Shown here piece after piece: positions 11,360-21,568 of a stretch of 64,000 nt of DNA. Source of the DNA: Chamaecyparis obtusa (Eukaryota; Streptophyta; Pinopsida; Cupressales; Cupressaceae); NCBI GenBank assembly GCA_027943335.1, contig BSBK01000965.1, positions 372,001 to 436,000 on the forward strand. The letters run 5' to 3'. The first letter of the stretch is position 1. Each line of letters starts with the position of its first letter. Made by a program: the position numbers and the translations under genes. The notes beneath the pieces were generated by a model. It searched no databases. It had not been told where the DNA came from and saw nothing but the letters and a program-made list of their open reading frames with translations.

Positions 11360-11840
11360 CCCCCCCTTAAGTGTAACTTAGGGAGAAGCTAAACAACTAA
11401 GGACTAAAAGATGCATGAAAACAAAAATGCATGAAAGAGCAATGGGTCCCAGCAACTAGGCCTGATCAGGTACCCAAGTACAAGAAATAAACTAGATGAA
11501 GGAAACAAAGCCTCCAATCTAGAGAATGTCCCAAAGAAAGGAACAAGAAAGAGCATGAAGCATCTCCGAAGCATGAAGCTGCAAAACACTGTCAGAAGAA
11601 ACTGTTGGAACCCCCACTGAAATAGTGCATGACCAGGTAGAGAAGACAAATTCTGAAGAGCTGATCAATCGAAGAGGTGGCCTCCAAAAGAAAGAATGAA
11701 TGAGTGTCTATATAGTAGATGATCCATCTCACTGAAATGCATAGGTGCCTAGCCACTGCATCCGCCTAGTACATAGGAACAAAAACTGTATATGTAGATC
11801 ACTCAATCGAACCAAGGAAGCAATATAACCAACAGGTGAA

Positions 11841-11859
11841 CCCCCCCCCCCCCCCCCCC
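11841..11859. repeat. Poly-C tract (19 C)
   Basis: Uninterrupted run of C in the interior of the non-coding LTR element; length is likely to vary and to be error-prone in sequencing. Confidence 0.95.
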
Positions 11860-12664
11860 ATAATGCTAAACAGGGAGAGGGGTGACAGGAACACTGAAAT
11901 GCAATGCCAGAAACATCTGCAAGAAGAAGAATCAGGAACACCAACAGTGCAACAGAAGTACAAGCACATGATAAAGGGCAGTGTCATAGACACACAGCAT
12001 GGGCTAATGTCATGGAAGGTACACTCACTTGACAAAGGTGGATGAGCACAAAAGGAAAAAACATCATAACCCCCCATGGCACTTTATAACTGAGTGCGAG
12101 TACAAACAAACACAAGGTGTACAAGATCCCAGATATGCAAAAGTAGGCACTTTATCTCAGTGCATTTACAAGAAAAGGAATGCAACAAAAGAGAAGCATA
12201 CAATGCTTAGAAGTCAGAAAGAAGAGAGAGCCAGAAGAACAGAAGAAGAGATCCTAGGACCTGTAGAACCCAAGTAATCCGCCAGAGTGTGAAAGTGAAA
12301 AACTTAGAGGAGAGAGAACCTAGAGCAGAATTTGGATAAAAGACCCCTACCACTGAAAAACTCACTAAACCAGCTTCTCGACGATATCTGGTGAGCCCAA
12401 AAATGAGTTTGGATGAGCGAGATATGGCTCCTGGAAGGCAAAAAATAACCATCATCTTTGATAGAAAAAAAACACTGTCAAAATAGTAGAGCCAAAAACT
12501 TTAACCTCCATAATCAGAAAGAACTCGGAAAGAGCTTTTTGACGATATAAAGAAGTCCAAAAAAGACCTCTGTATGCTCAAGATATTGCAAAAAAGGCCC
12601 AGTTACCCCTAAAAACAGAGCCCTAAAAAAAACATGCAAGTTTTTTTAAAAAAAATTTCAAAAG

Positions 12665-13029
12665 CATGCCCGCTGACGTCAGTAGGGGGCCTGGGGTTGA
12701 ATCAGTAAGCCGCTGGTCACGTGGGGACCAGGGGGCTGGCGCTAGGCATTGGGGGCCAAGGGCTGGTCCCCCATAGGACCAGCAGTCCGATGGAGCGGTG
12801 GAGGCAGGGCTGCAGGTGGGCGGTGAGCGACGGACTGTGGCGGGGCCGCGGGTGGAGCTGGCCGGGTGGGCGGCAGAGGGCAGTGGGGCCGCGGTGGCTC
12901 TGCAGAGGGTAGCGGCTCTGTGGAGGCCGCGGGGTGGCACCCGGGTGGCCACCCCTCAAAAAAAAATTTAAAATTTTTTGAAAAAAAATTGTCATCTCGA
13001 TCCGCGTACCAGGCTGTACGGCCTGGTAC
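12665..13029. other. GC-rich block with a strong hairpin
   Basis: 12665-12955 is GC-rich (GGGGCCGCGG-type runs) in an otherwise AT-rich interior and gives overlapping ORFs on both strands, a compositional effect. At 13006-13029 GTACCAGGC and GCCTGGTAC form a perfect 9-bp inverted repeat with a 6-base loop. In the - orientation the block lies downstream of the primer-binding site, where packaging or dimerisation signals sit in retroelements; that role is speculation. Confidence 0.5.
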
Positions 13030-13287
13030 CCAAAAAAATTTTGCCTCAAATTGCAAAAGTGTCCAAAATGGACAAATTTTATATGGATTCTAGGGTTTTT
13101 GGGCCTTCTGGATGCAATGGTGGTGTCCATTTTTGCTCAAAAATACACCCAAATTTTTTTTTTCTTTTTTGCAAGCAAAAAAGAAACAAAAAATAACGTC
13201 CTGCAGAGAATACCAGAACTAAAATTTTTTGAAACCCTCTTGCTTTTGAATCACTTCAACAAGACACGAACAACAAGCAGCAAGATG

Positions 13288-13299
13288 GCTCTGATACCA
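13288..13299 (-). other. Primer-binding site, initiator-Met tRNA
   Basis: TGGTATCAGAGC on the - strand with no spacer from the LTR. It matches the 12-base site used by many plant copia elements. Confidence 0.85.
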
Positions 13300-13627
13300 T
13301 GTTAGATTAGGTAAAAAACTAATCTCCCAAGAACACCTGCATGCATAACCCTGTCACATGGAAGAAACAAAGCACAAAAGGCAAGAAAAATCTATGGAGG
13401 CCAAAAAGCCAGAGACATCATATGCACATTCAAAAGAACAATCTATTATGAACAATGCATTGAGTTTCTGAAAAATACAAAGAGGGAATCCTTATAAAAG
13501 GATACCGAAACCCTAAAGGAGAAAACCCTAAAGAATAATAAAAAGCCTAAGTCTAACTTAAATGTAGAGAATAATAGACTAATAATTAAATAAATTAATT
13601 ATTAGCTATAATATGACTACTCTAACA
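13300..13627 (-). repeat. LTR (right copy; 5' LTR in element orientation)
   Basis: Same length and ends as 11032-11359. On the - strand it is directly followed by the primer-binding site. Confidence 0.92.
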
Positions 13628-13632
13628 CTTAT

Positions 13633-14490
13633 ATCCCTCCATTCAAATGCAACCATATGCCTTCACTATCCTCCAAATCCATTTTGGGTTCCTATGTCCC
13701 AAAACAAAAGTCTTCATTCCTTCCATCCATATTAGGTTCATATATTCCTCCATCAACCATTCCTATCATCCCTAGCTCCCCATTCACTGACCCTACCATG
13801 TATCAAGATCAATGAATGCACACATACTTGAAGAATGTCCAAACACCAATCCATATGAACCCTCCATATTATTCCTATTCATCCACTATTCCTAAGTCTT
13901 TTGGAAGCAATGTTGATGTGCAACATAAAAATCATAAATCCAAGAATCCATATGTGTATAAAAATCACAATGTCTCATCTAATCGACATGTGAATGAAAA
14001 GAAAAATGAAATATCCAAAAGGCCGCAAAGGTCCATCAAGCAAAAAGAAAAAGCAAATAAAATGTGGGTTCCTAAATCCCTCATTGAAGAAATGCATTCA
14101 AAAGCATCACAAAAGAAAGAAAAATCAAAGAATATTTGGATTCCCAAGTCACTTTTGAAAGACTTGCACACAAAAGAAAAATCAAAATTGGCATTCAAGC
14201 TTCCAAAGGCTTCCATTCCATCTCCTTCCAAAAATTTTCCACTGTCCAGGTCTAGTTTGGGTTCCTATATTCCAAAATCCACTACCTCAAAAAGATCCTT
14301 ACCTCCTTCATCTATTGTTCCTCCATCATTCCAACACTCTTCAAAGTGTGTGTCAAAGTTGATCTTTCCAACATTTTCATCTATAACATACCTTCTTCTT
14401 ATCCTCACATTCATTTTCCAATACTTACTTTCCATACTTCCATCCCTCTTATCAATATCTTTGAGCATCCTAGTTATACCCTTGGTTTAG
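13633..14490 (+). pseudogene. Long unknown ORF of the non-autonomous element, part 2
   Basis: The frame of part 1 resumes after the nested element (joined ...TPY to IPPFKC...). It is interrupted by a TGA at 13813 and ends with TAG at 14488-14490. The product is basic and repetitive: LGSYVPK, LGSYIPP and LGSYIPK, and the paired phrases WVPKSLIEEMHSK and IWIPKSLLKDLHTK. It ends in a hydrophobic stretch (about 14380-14485: LLLILTFIFQYLLSILPSLL) that could be a membrane segment or merely T-rich sequence. Joined to part 1 the protein would be about 720 residues. No family recognised. Confidence 0.5.
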
Positions 14491-17400
14491 TACAACATAT
14501 CTTTTAGAAGAGCATTGTTGAAAGATCTCGATGTTGGGATAATATTGAAAAATACAAAAAAAGAAAAAAAAAAGAAGAAAAAGAGAGAAAAAAAATACCA
14601 TGATGAAAACTTGGTAAACAGGTGTCATGCGTAATTCCTCCTTCTTGAACTCCACACTTGGGCATAAGTTTCATCCATATTTCCTCTCTCACCTTCATCT
14701 TGACAAGGTTGAACACATCCATGAGCATTAAGTATCTGGACATTTGTTATTCTTTCCATCAGCTTATGTACTTGTTGCATCCATGTTACCCTATCATGAT
14801 CTTGCTTATCCCAAATTCACCTTCATTATTCCTTGACAGTCTTTCCATAATCCCAAAACATCCCTTCATAGACTCCATCACCCCTTTACCAAGATTGTGT
14901 TATCTTATCCACATCTTACCCAAAGTGACCCTTGGTCTTGATCAAAATGATGAACTTAAAGTACAAAATTTGTTATCAAAAACTTCTTGACATGTTCACT
15001 TCTTTTGGATCCCTCATTTTCAAGATAGTAGATCGTTATCCTATAGGCTATCTAACACGCATCATTGGCTTCCATGGTTTATCCAAAAACATGCTTCACA
15101 TTGCTATATCATTTTTCCTTAGCTTGGGTAATCTTGAGGAGATGGTCCTACAGGTCACATTCACATGCTTCATCCATCATGGTCTTTCCATCTCTAATCC
15201 ATCAGCTGGTGAATCCATCATTCATGTCCTATATCTTGCTAGACATTGGGGGAAAACCAATGTGAACTTGTTTGAGAGCTGGTAAAAAGGAAAGCATAAA
15301 GTGCTTTGAGCTGCATCTTGCATAAACTGAGCTTTTGTAATATTTTGGAAGTTTTCCCAAGTCCAACATTTTTCCTATCCAACAAACAGGCATCAATTCA
15401 CATGACACAATGCATTAAACTCAAGCGGATTGAATAGTGTTACTTTCAGTCACACATTAGAGGGACTTATCAGAGCTTCAGAAGAGAGAGATTTGGTTGA
15501 ACCTTTGATGGATATCATTTTTCACAACCAAGTATTTTGATCCTACAACTTGATCCTTGAACCTTCGTTGAATTTATTATTCAGGATGAAAAATTGACAA
15601 CACTTAAAGATCATAATGTTTGGAAATCCTTTTTCAAAATATTGATACATTGCAAAAACACTTGAAGCTTTTAATTATCTTTATTGAATTTTATCACATC
15701 TTTTTAGCTAATCGATGATGTTTCAACTAGATTGGCGATGATGGAGACATGCTATTTTTCTTACCTTTGAGTGACTATCTTGAGGAAGATCCATCAACTT
15801 ATGTGAATTCATCTAACGACATGGTCATCAAAGAACCATTGAGGACTTTCACATAGGGTGGAGGGTTGACCTTTGTATGCAACATTGAATCTGTTGAAAC
15901 TGGTATTCATACTCCCATAGTTGGTTATTCAACTAGTGAGGGTTGTACTAGTTTCAAAAAAGGGGGTTACCAAAAAGTGATATAAAAGTGGTATTCATAT
16001 CATCATGATGTGGTTAGTGATGGTTGTACTTGCTTTTCGGTCCCACAATGCTCAATGATGAAAATATTTCCCTATGGAATTTCTTTGATAAAAAGCTAGT
16101 GACACTTGCATTGCATTGCATTTTCATGTTAGATTAGGTGCATGTTTGTAGTTATTTTTCCAAGGGAAAAGGGGTTTTAGTTAATTAGCTTGATCAAAAA
16201 TATTAAAAAGGAGGATCAATTAAATGCTTCATCCTTGATTCAAATCAATAGTATGAGATTATCTTTTGCATTCATCCATAGCATTAATCATTATTCATTA
16301 TCCATATATCAGAAAAGCAAAAAGAGAAACAAAATTCATTATTCATACATCATTTTCATTTAATTATAGAATTGCATCCATTAGAAAAAAAACAAAGGGG
16401 CATTCATATCCATATTTCCATAATAACACATTTGCATTCATACATTGAAAATCAGAAAAGAATATCAAAATAGCATAATCATTGCATCCATCTATCATCA
16501 GATACATTGCATCCATAGCATAATCAAAGTAAATGCATCATAAAATATCATATAGTTGCATATAAAGATAATATCACATGTACACATCAAGAGAATCAAG
16601 GAAGTCATCATCATATAAATGTTCATAATGTATCAAAGATCCAATAAATCTATCTATCAAGATACAATATCAATGACCAAATGATACATCTAAGTCTTGA
16701 TCAATAAACATCAACATGATACAAAATCAACAACAAGGAAGATCCATAAATCTAATATCCAAGAAGCTAGGAACTGTATGTATAACGTATGGAAATGTGC
16801 TTGTTTTGCAAATCAAGGGAATCATATCAGTATTCTATATCAGTGAATCATTTTATGTCAATCAATCAATCAACCAATTAGTACCAACTTATTGTTTGCC
16901 AACGCTTGATCGTGAGGTGGGACCAATATGATCGATATCAATACTATCAGTTTTCACACTGATTAGTTATCCCATATCAGTTTTACTATCCTATCAGATT
17001 GACAAATTACATTCATTGGCACTATTATCCTGATATCCTAATCACTTGTTTGCTTAACTACAATAGACCTAGCTATCTTAGACATTCAATCATTCATCCA
17101 GAGACATCAACAACATTTTCTCAATCATAGTTTTTCATCAGCATATCAATCAAAACTGGGGCAATTTGTTGAAATCAACATATCATCAATATTTTTCAGA
17201 AATGAAAACATATTGAATCAATAAATAAATCAATCAAATTTTTCAAATCAAACAATCAATATGTTTCATTTCTGAGGGGGCATTAGAGTATCAAATCAAA
17301 CATCATTGAATCTAAGGCATCAAAAAATTTTATCAGCGGGGCACATATCATTTTATCAAATCAAATCAGAGGCATATCATATCAAGAAACAATCAATTTC

Positions 17401-17518
17401 ATATTAGCTTATCAAATTAAATCAGTGGTGTATCAGTAAATCAGGACCTAAAAGCAATCAAGACTTCAAAATTTTCTTTGAATCAATGTTCTTCACACAT
17501 CAATTCAAAGAAGGCCAT
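14491..17518. other. Non-coding 3' interior of the non-autonomous element
   Basis: From 14540 to 14600 there is a purine-rich AAAAAGAAAAAAAAAGAAGA tract. 14660-15290 has overlapping short open segments without recognisable domains. 16260-17500 is very AT-rich with dense ATCAAT / CATCATT / ATATCA phrases, a composition that is common before the 3' LTR of large Tat/Ogre-like elements. No gene is supported. Confidence 0.5.
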
Positions 17519-18429
17519 TTGTAGACACTAAAAAATGGGCAAGTGCTTAAAATCATAAAATGGCTCAAAATAATCAAAATGCACTAATTCTCATAAAAAA
17601 AGATCAAATCAAATTTAAATGGACATTTATTAAATCAAAATTGGACAAAATCATTAAATCAAAGGAAAAATCAAATGATGATATTAAATAATTAAATACA
17701 AGCTTAAAGGGGTGAAAAACACTATATAATTGATTTTAATCAACTAATTGTATAGTTTTAAATAAAAAATCAAAGTGAACCTATTCCCTTACATGACTAA
17801 TTTAATTAATTGATGAAATTTAATTAATCCTAATATCTTTCAACAACAAATTGAGAAACCAATGAGAATTGAGGAACAAAAGCACATGGATCACTCCAAA
17901 ATAGGTGAATCTCAATCACACATTTCAACTTTGAATCTCAACCACACAATTCTGTCTTTTTGTCAAAACCTTTGAGACAAACATTTAAATTGTCCCCCCA
18001 TTTAAAAACATTGCAAAGTTTTTGACTCAACCAAGGCTAAATCATGATTAAATAACTCTACCCCCTACCCTTGGGATTTTACTATAAATGAGTCATTTTG
18101 AGAGCAATAATCATCTTAGAAATTCATTTGCAAAACATCACCATTATAGGCAATTTCATAGCAATTGAGAGCAATTGAGAGCATTTGAATTATTTTTGTA
18201 TCACATTATCAATTTGAGAGCTATATTAAGCATTTGTACTATCATATTTCTCATTCTAGATTTGTCACTAGTGGAGAATAGGCTGAGAGCTTCACTTACC
18301 AAATTAGTTAGAGAACCATGAGATGTCATGGATGTTAAATTCAATTCTTAGTTTAAATTTGCATTGTATTTTCTTAGAATTGTTCGTTAATGATCCTAAT
18401 TTCATGAAGGTGTTAAACTTACACACACA
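17519..18429 (+). repeat. 3' LTR of the non-autonomous element (911 bp)
   Basis: Begins TGTAGACACTAAAAAATGGG after a purine-rich AAAGAAGGCC tract (about 17507-17516) and ends CTTACACACACA at the target duplication ATAGT. A TATA box sits at 18083-18089 (CTATAAATGAG), followed by repeated GAGAGCAATTGAGAGCA, consistent with U3-R-U5 order. The start rests on TG position and the shared TGTA with the remnant 5' LTR; an alternative start at 17694 is possible. Confidence 0.6.
18083..18089 (+). promoter_or_regulatory. TATA box in the 3' LTR
   Basis: TATAAAT about 565 bases into the LTR, upstream of short GAGAGCA repeats. Position fits an LTR promoter. Confidence 0.5.
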
Positions 18430-18434
18430 ATAGT

Positions 18435-19320
18435 GTATAAAGAATGCATGCAGTGATTGTGGAGATTTGCATAAATTTCCATTGCAAATTGAGAATATTA
18501 ATGTTTCAACACCAGTTTTGTGGAAAATATTTGAATATGAGACATATCGAACAAAGAGCGGAGATCAATCCAAATTTATTTTTTTGAAGGAGAGTGAATT
18601 TCCCTACGTTGAGTTTATAACCAAATTTCGTACTCTAATTTATCCACATATCTAGCATTGTCATGGTGCACGATGGTAAGCTAAACAGTTTCGTGATTCC
18701 AAAGATTGTTTTCCACCTATTTGTATTCTTTCAATTGTAGATTTCTCTGAGAACTATATATTTTCCCCTCAAACAGAGCTTCAAACTCAATATTATCATT
18801 ATGAGTAGGTTGCAATATTTGTGCAAGTGACCTATAGACATGCACAATGTGATTTGGATGAGGTAGAAAGTACTGATCCAATTGAACACATTATCATCAA
18901 GGAGGTTCATTTCTATATCAGTGATGATAAGGTTCATGATAGGAGCTATGTGGTTCATTGTTTTGCAATGTATTTTGAAGATATTGCGAATCACGGGATA
19001 AAGGCTTCACAACACTGGATTTGGTTTGATGGTTGTGCAGGTAAGTGTATAGATACTTCAATTCATTTTCATTATCATCTAATTACTTGTTAAATTATTA
19101 AAGGATGACATTTATATATGCATGTACAACTTAATTTTGTAGGACAATTTAAATCTGCAAAAGCTTTTAATTGGTTAGCCATGCAACATGCTAGATGCAA
19201 TGTTAAGTGTCTGTGGAACTTCTTTGAAAGTGGACATGGGAAAGAAAAGCAAGATGGAGTAGGAGCATGTGTGAATCGTGCACTTTGCCAACATGAACTT
19301 GTAAGTACAAATGGTGTTCA

Positions 19321-19394
<74 letters not shown>

Positions 19395-20404
19395 CATAAA
19401 TGTATAGGTAACATGATAAAGAATTCAAAGAAAATTGTTGAATGGTGTCAAAGTCATTTTTCTCCTCGGGACACCAAATATAAAAAATGCTATTTTTGGG
19501 AAGTGAAAGATAATTTATATTTTGTTGTAAAATTTTAAATTAAAATTTGATTTCATGTTCATCTATCTTTTCATAATTGTTGATCTATAAATGTGCAACT
19601 TTCATTTCATATTTGTAATAGATATAGAATGATCTAATCCTTACAATTGTCAAAGAACTATTGGTATTAGAAGTTTACATCAATTGATCACTACAGGACA
19701 ACACAAGCCTCTTTTGATTCAAGTAAGAGAAAAATCATGTTTTTGTGCTCATTTCCTTGAGGACAATCCATTGAGTCAATGTGAGAATATTGCAAATGGA
19801 TATGTTTCACGATGGGATATGAAGAAGTTAATCAGAATGCCTCCTTATGGAGATGATGACATTGACATAAACATTCATGATCCTATATATTTAGCTAATT
19901 ATGAGCGTGTTTCTGATTTAGTTGTTACAGGTGCATGCACATGTACATGTTCTTTTATTTAATTTTAATTTATCATGCAAGTGATTTTTAATATTAATAG
20001 AATCCATTTGTATAGGTGATATTTTTGTTGTAGTTGCGGATCCTGACAATGCAGAAAGTGTAGATTATTATCTACTAAGATGCACGAAAGCAAAATACAA
20101 GTTGACAAAAGAAAGTGTAGATGATGATGGACAGACATATCCAACTAGTTCACTTGTTATTGAAGGAACCTATTATCAGCATAAAAAGATTGACAAAAAT
20201 GGTGTTCAATTTATTGAATACATGTGTGGCCAAAAAGTTCTACATTACAGTCACTTGGTGATAGCAACAAAGTTGCAATTCGAGACATTGCAAAAAAGAG
20301 GACATGGCAATCAAAAGCAGAGGTTGTCTATTGAATAACATGAAATTTTTTTAGAGATAATAAAAGATAGAGAGGATCCAGACTATATGTATCAGGAGCT
20401 TTAG
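18435..20404 (+). pseudogene. DDE-like transposase, C-terminal half with introns
   Basis: It continues the frame from 9108, opening with a Cys cluster (CIKNACSDCGD). Next come SIVDFSENYIFSP (about 18733, candidate first catalytic Asp), a segment with SDDKVHD, then WFDGCAG joined across an intron (19041-19142) to QFKSAKAF (candidate second Asp). Then LWNFFESGHGKEKQDGVGA (about 19209-19265) carries the HGK..DGxG block. A second intron starts at 19301 and contains the TA repeat; its acceptor is uncertain (19407 or 19430). The exon at 19622-19930 has a Cys-rich CFCAHFLEDNPLSQCEN followed by VSRWDMKKL. A last exon (20016-20404, intron 19931-20015) looks like a small beta-rich reader-like domain (GDIFVVV..YYLLRC..VIEGTYY). 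Breaks: stops near 18653, 18676, 18807, 19633 and 20337. The DDE assignment rests on spacing and motif context, not on a search. Confidence 0.7.
19322..19391. repeat. (TA)n microsatellite in transposase intron
   Basis: About 35 TA units in the second transposase intron, directly after donor GTAAGT at 19301. Confidence 0.97.
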
Positions 20405-20499
20405 AATAAACTTCTTTTTGTAGCTCTTGTACTTTTCATATTTGAACTCTGTAGTTTGAACTTTCCTGTTTGAACTCATATATTGTATGTTTTTATGTA

Positions 20500-20965
20500 T
20501 GTTAGTTAGCTAATTAATTGTATGCTTTGATTAATTATGTAAGTTAATTATGTTAGTTAGATTACTTAATTATGTTAGTTACCTAATTATGTTAGTTACC
20601 TACCTAATTAATTGGTAATTGTTACTTAATTAATTGTATGCTTTGATGCATTACCTTCCCTTAAGACATTAGTTAGTTACTTATTTAATTGTTTTTTACT
20701 TACATGACATTAGTTAGATTACTTAATTATGTTAGTTACCTAATTATGTTAGTTATATTACCTAATTATGTTAGTTAGAGTACTTAATTATGTTAGTTAC
20801 CTACTTAATTAATTGGTAATTGTTAGGACCCATTAATTATGTTAGTTATTTATGCTTTTGGTAATTATGTTAGTTAATTATACTTTAGTTAATTATGTTA
20901 GTTACTTAATTAATTGGTAATTGTTACTTAATTAATTGTATGCTTTGATGCATTACCTCCCCTTA
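20500..20965. repeat. AT-rich minisatellite between the convergent genes
   Basis: Many imperfect copies of TTAATTATGTTAGTTA with ACCTAATTAATTGG variants. A longer phrase (TTAATTGTATGCTTTGATGC followed by ATTACC and CCTTAAGAC) recurs at about 20630-20670 and 20930-20975. It lies just after the transposase stop, in the gap between the two convergent genes. Confidence 0.85.
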
Positions 20966-21029
20966 AGACCTCTCCTTAAGACATTGTTTGTACATGTGTA
21001 AAATATAACATGTATATATGAAATGTCAC

Positions 21030-21568
21030 ATGTCTAAAATATGAAATAACATGTATATATGAAATGTGACATGAAATATCTAAAATAACATGGTTGCTCA
21101 ACTAGAGCCATGCCCTAACCATGACCTAATGGTGGTGCACCTCCTCCTAATGTCTGTGTACAATAAACAAAATATGTCACACATACATACATGTATAATA
21201 AATTTTAAATACTTATGATCATAGAAAAATTAAATTTTTGAACAAACATCTCAATGTACCTATGTATCATGATGGATATATAGGATCTTGTGGAGTTTTC
21301 AAATCTCCATATGGTGCAACATCCTCGTCGATAACCTCCTGGAGTACACATATATTAATCAAAATTTAAATATATGTGTAAGTTTTTTAAATAAATATAA
21401 ATTAAATTTAAATATATATACCATAGTAGCCTCTAATGCTCTCCTGAAAGTGCTCAAATCTGATTTGTGAGACCTATCAAACAAACATATTTATACTATT
21501 TTATTTTCCATACTTTCAGTACTTATTTCATAGACATACTTGACTATTTGAGACACTTATGTATTAAA
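21030..21568 (-). pseudogene. Second gene of the DNA transposon, 3' exons
   Basis: On the - strand: the end of the large exon (to a donor GTATGT near 21523), an exon at about 21472-21425 (SHKSDLSTFRRALEATM), an exon at about 21345-21275 (EEVIDEDVAPYGDLKTPQDP) and a last exon from about 21163 (TLGGGAPPLGHG, then a stop, then GMALVEQP). Each has AG acceptor context (TTTGATAG, TACACAG). These lie beyond the 21574-25980 insertion and share phase with the 5' part when the insertion is removed. The acidic C-terminus and Gly/Pro-rich end match no family I know. Confidence 0.45.

Larger units (their letters stand above)
11032..13627 (-). mobile_element. Non-coding LTR retrotransposon (LARD-like), nested
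   Basis: Perfect 5-bp duplication CTTAT (11027-11031 and 13628-13632). LTRs of 328 bp at 11032-11359 and 13300-13627 are nearly identical. On the - strand the 5' LTR is followed at once by TGGTATCAGAGC (13299-13288), the exact complement of the initiator-Met tRNA 3' end. The 3' LTR is preceded by an AAGGGGGGG polypurine tract (11360-11370). The 1.94-kb interior has no gag or pol signature; overlapping ORFs at 12620-13130 are artefacts of a GC-rich segment. High LTR identity makes it the youngest insertion in this stack. It must use proteins from another element to move. Confidence 0.9.
9109..18429 (+). mobile_element. Pol-less (non-autonomous) LTR retrotransposon inserted in the transposase
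   Basis: Flanked by the 5-bp duplication ATAGT (9104-9108 and 18430-18434), starting TGTA and ending ACACACA. Removing it joins the transposase halves in phase. The right end is a full LTR (17519-18429). The left LTR is reduced to a rearranged remnant. The interior has one long, broken ORF (9730-14490, itself interrupted) and long A/T-rich, ATCAAT-rich sequence (16100-17500), but no reverse transcriptase, integrase or RNase H signature. The layout resembles the large non-autonomous partners of Tat-type Ty3/gypsy elements; that affinity is a guess. Confidence 0.75.

Noticed and set aside
12623..13130. Overlapping ORFs of 60-137 codons on both strands in the GC-rich block
   Set aside because: Same DNA is open in several frames because GC-rich sequence lacks stop codons; products are Pro/Arg/Ala low complexity without domains, inside a non-coding LTR element.
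13288..13299. Possible tRNA genes at the GCTCTGATACCA sites (also 38179, 42893, 59380, 59705, 59940)
   Set aside because: Only the 12-18 bases complementary to a tRNA 3' end are present, next to LTRs; no cloverleaf can be drawn.
14658..15285. Overlapping 110- and 117-codon ORFs after the unknown long ORF
   Set aside because: Several frames open at once in T/C-rich sequence, no motif, no consistent start; not called as genes.
16260..17500. ATCAAT-rich sequence as a satellite
   Set aside because: Biased composition without a fixed repeat period; looks like the normal 3' untranslated part of a large LTR element.
19118..19538. ORFs with Tyr-Ile repeats
   Set aside because: Read-through of the TA microsatellite in an intron.
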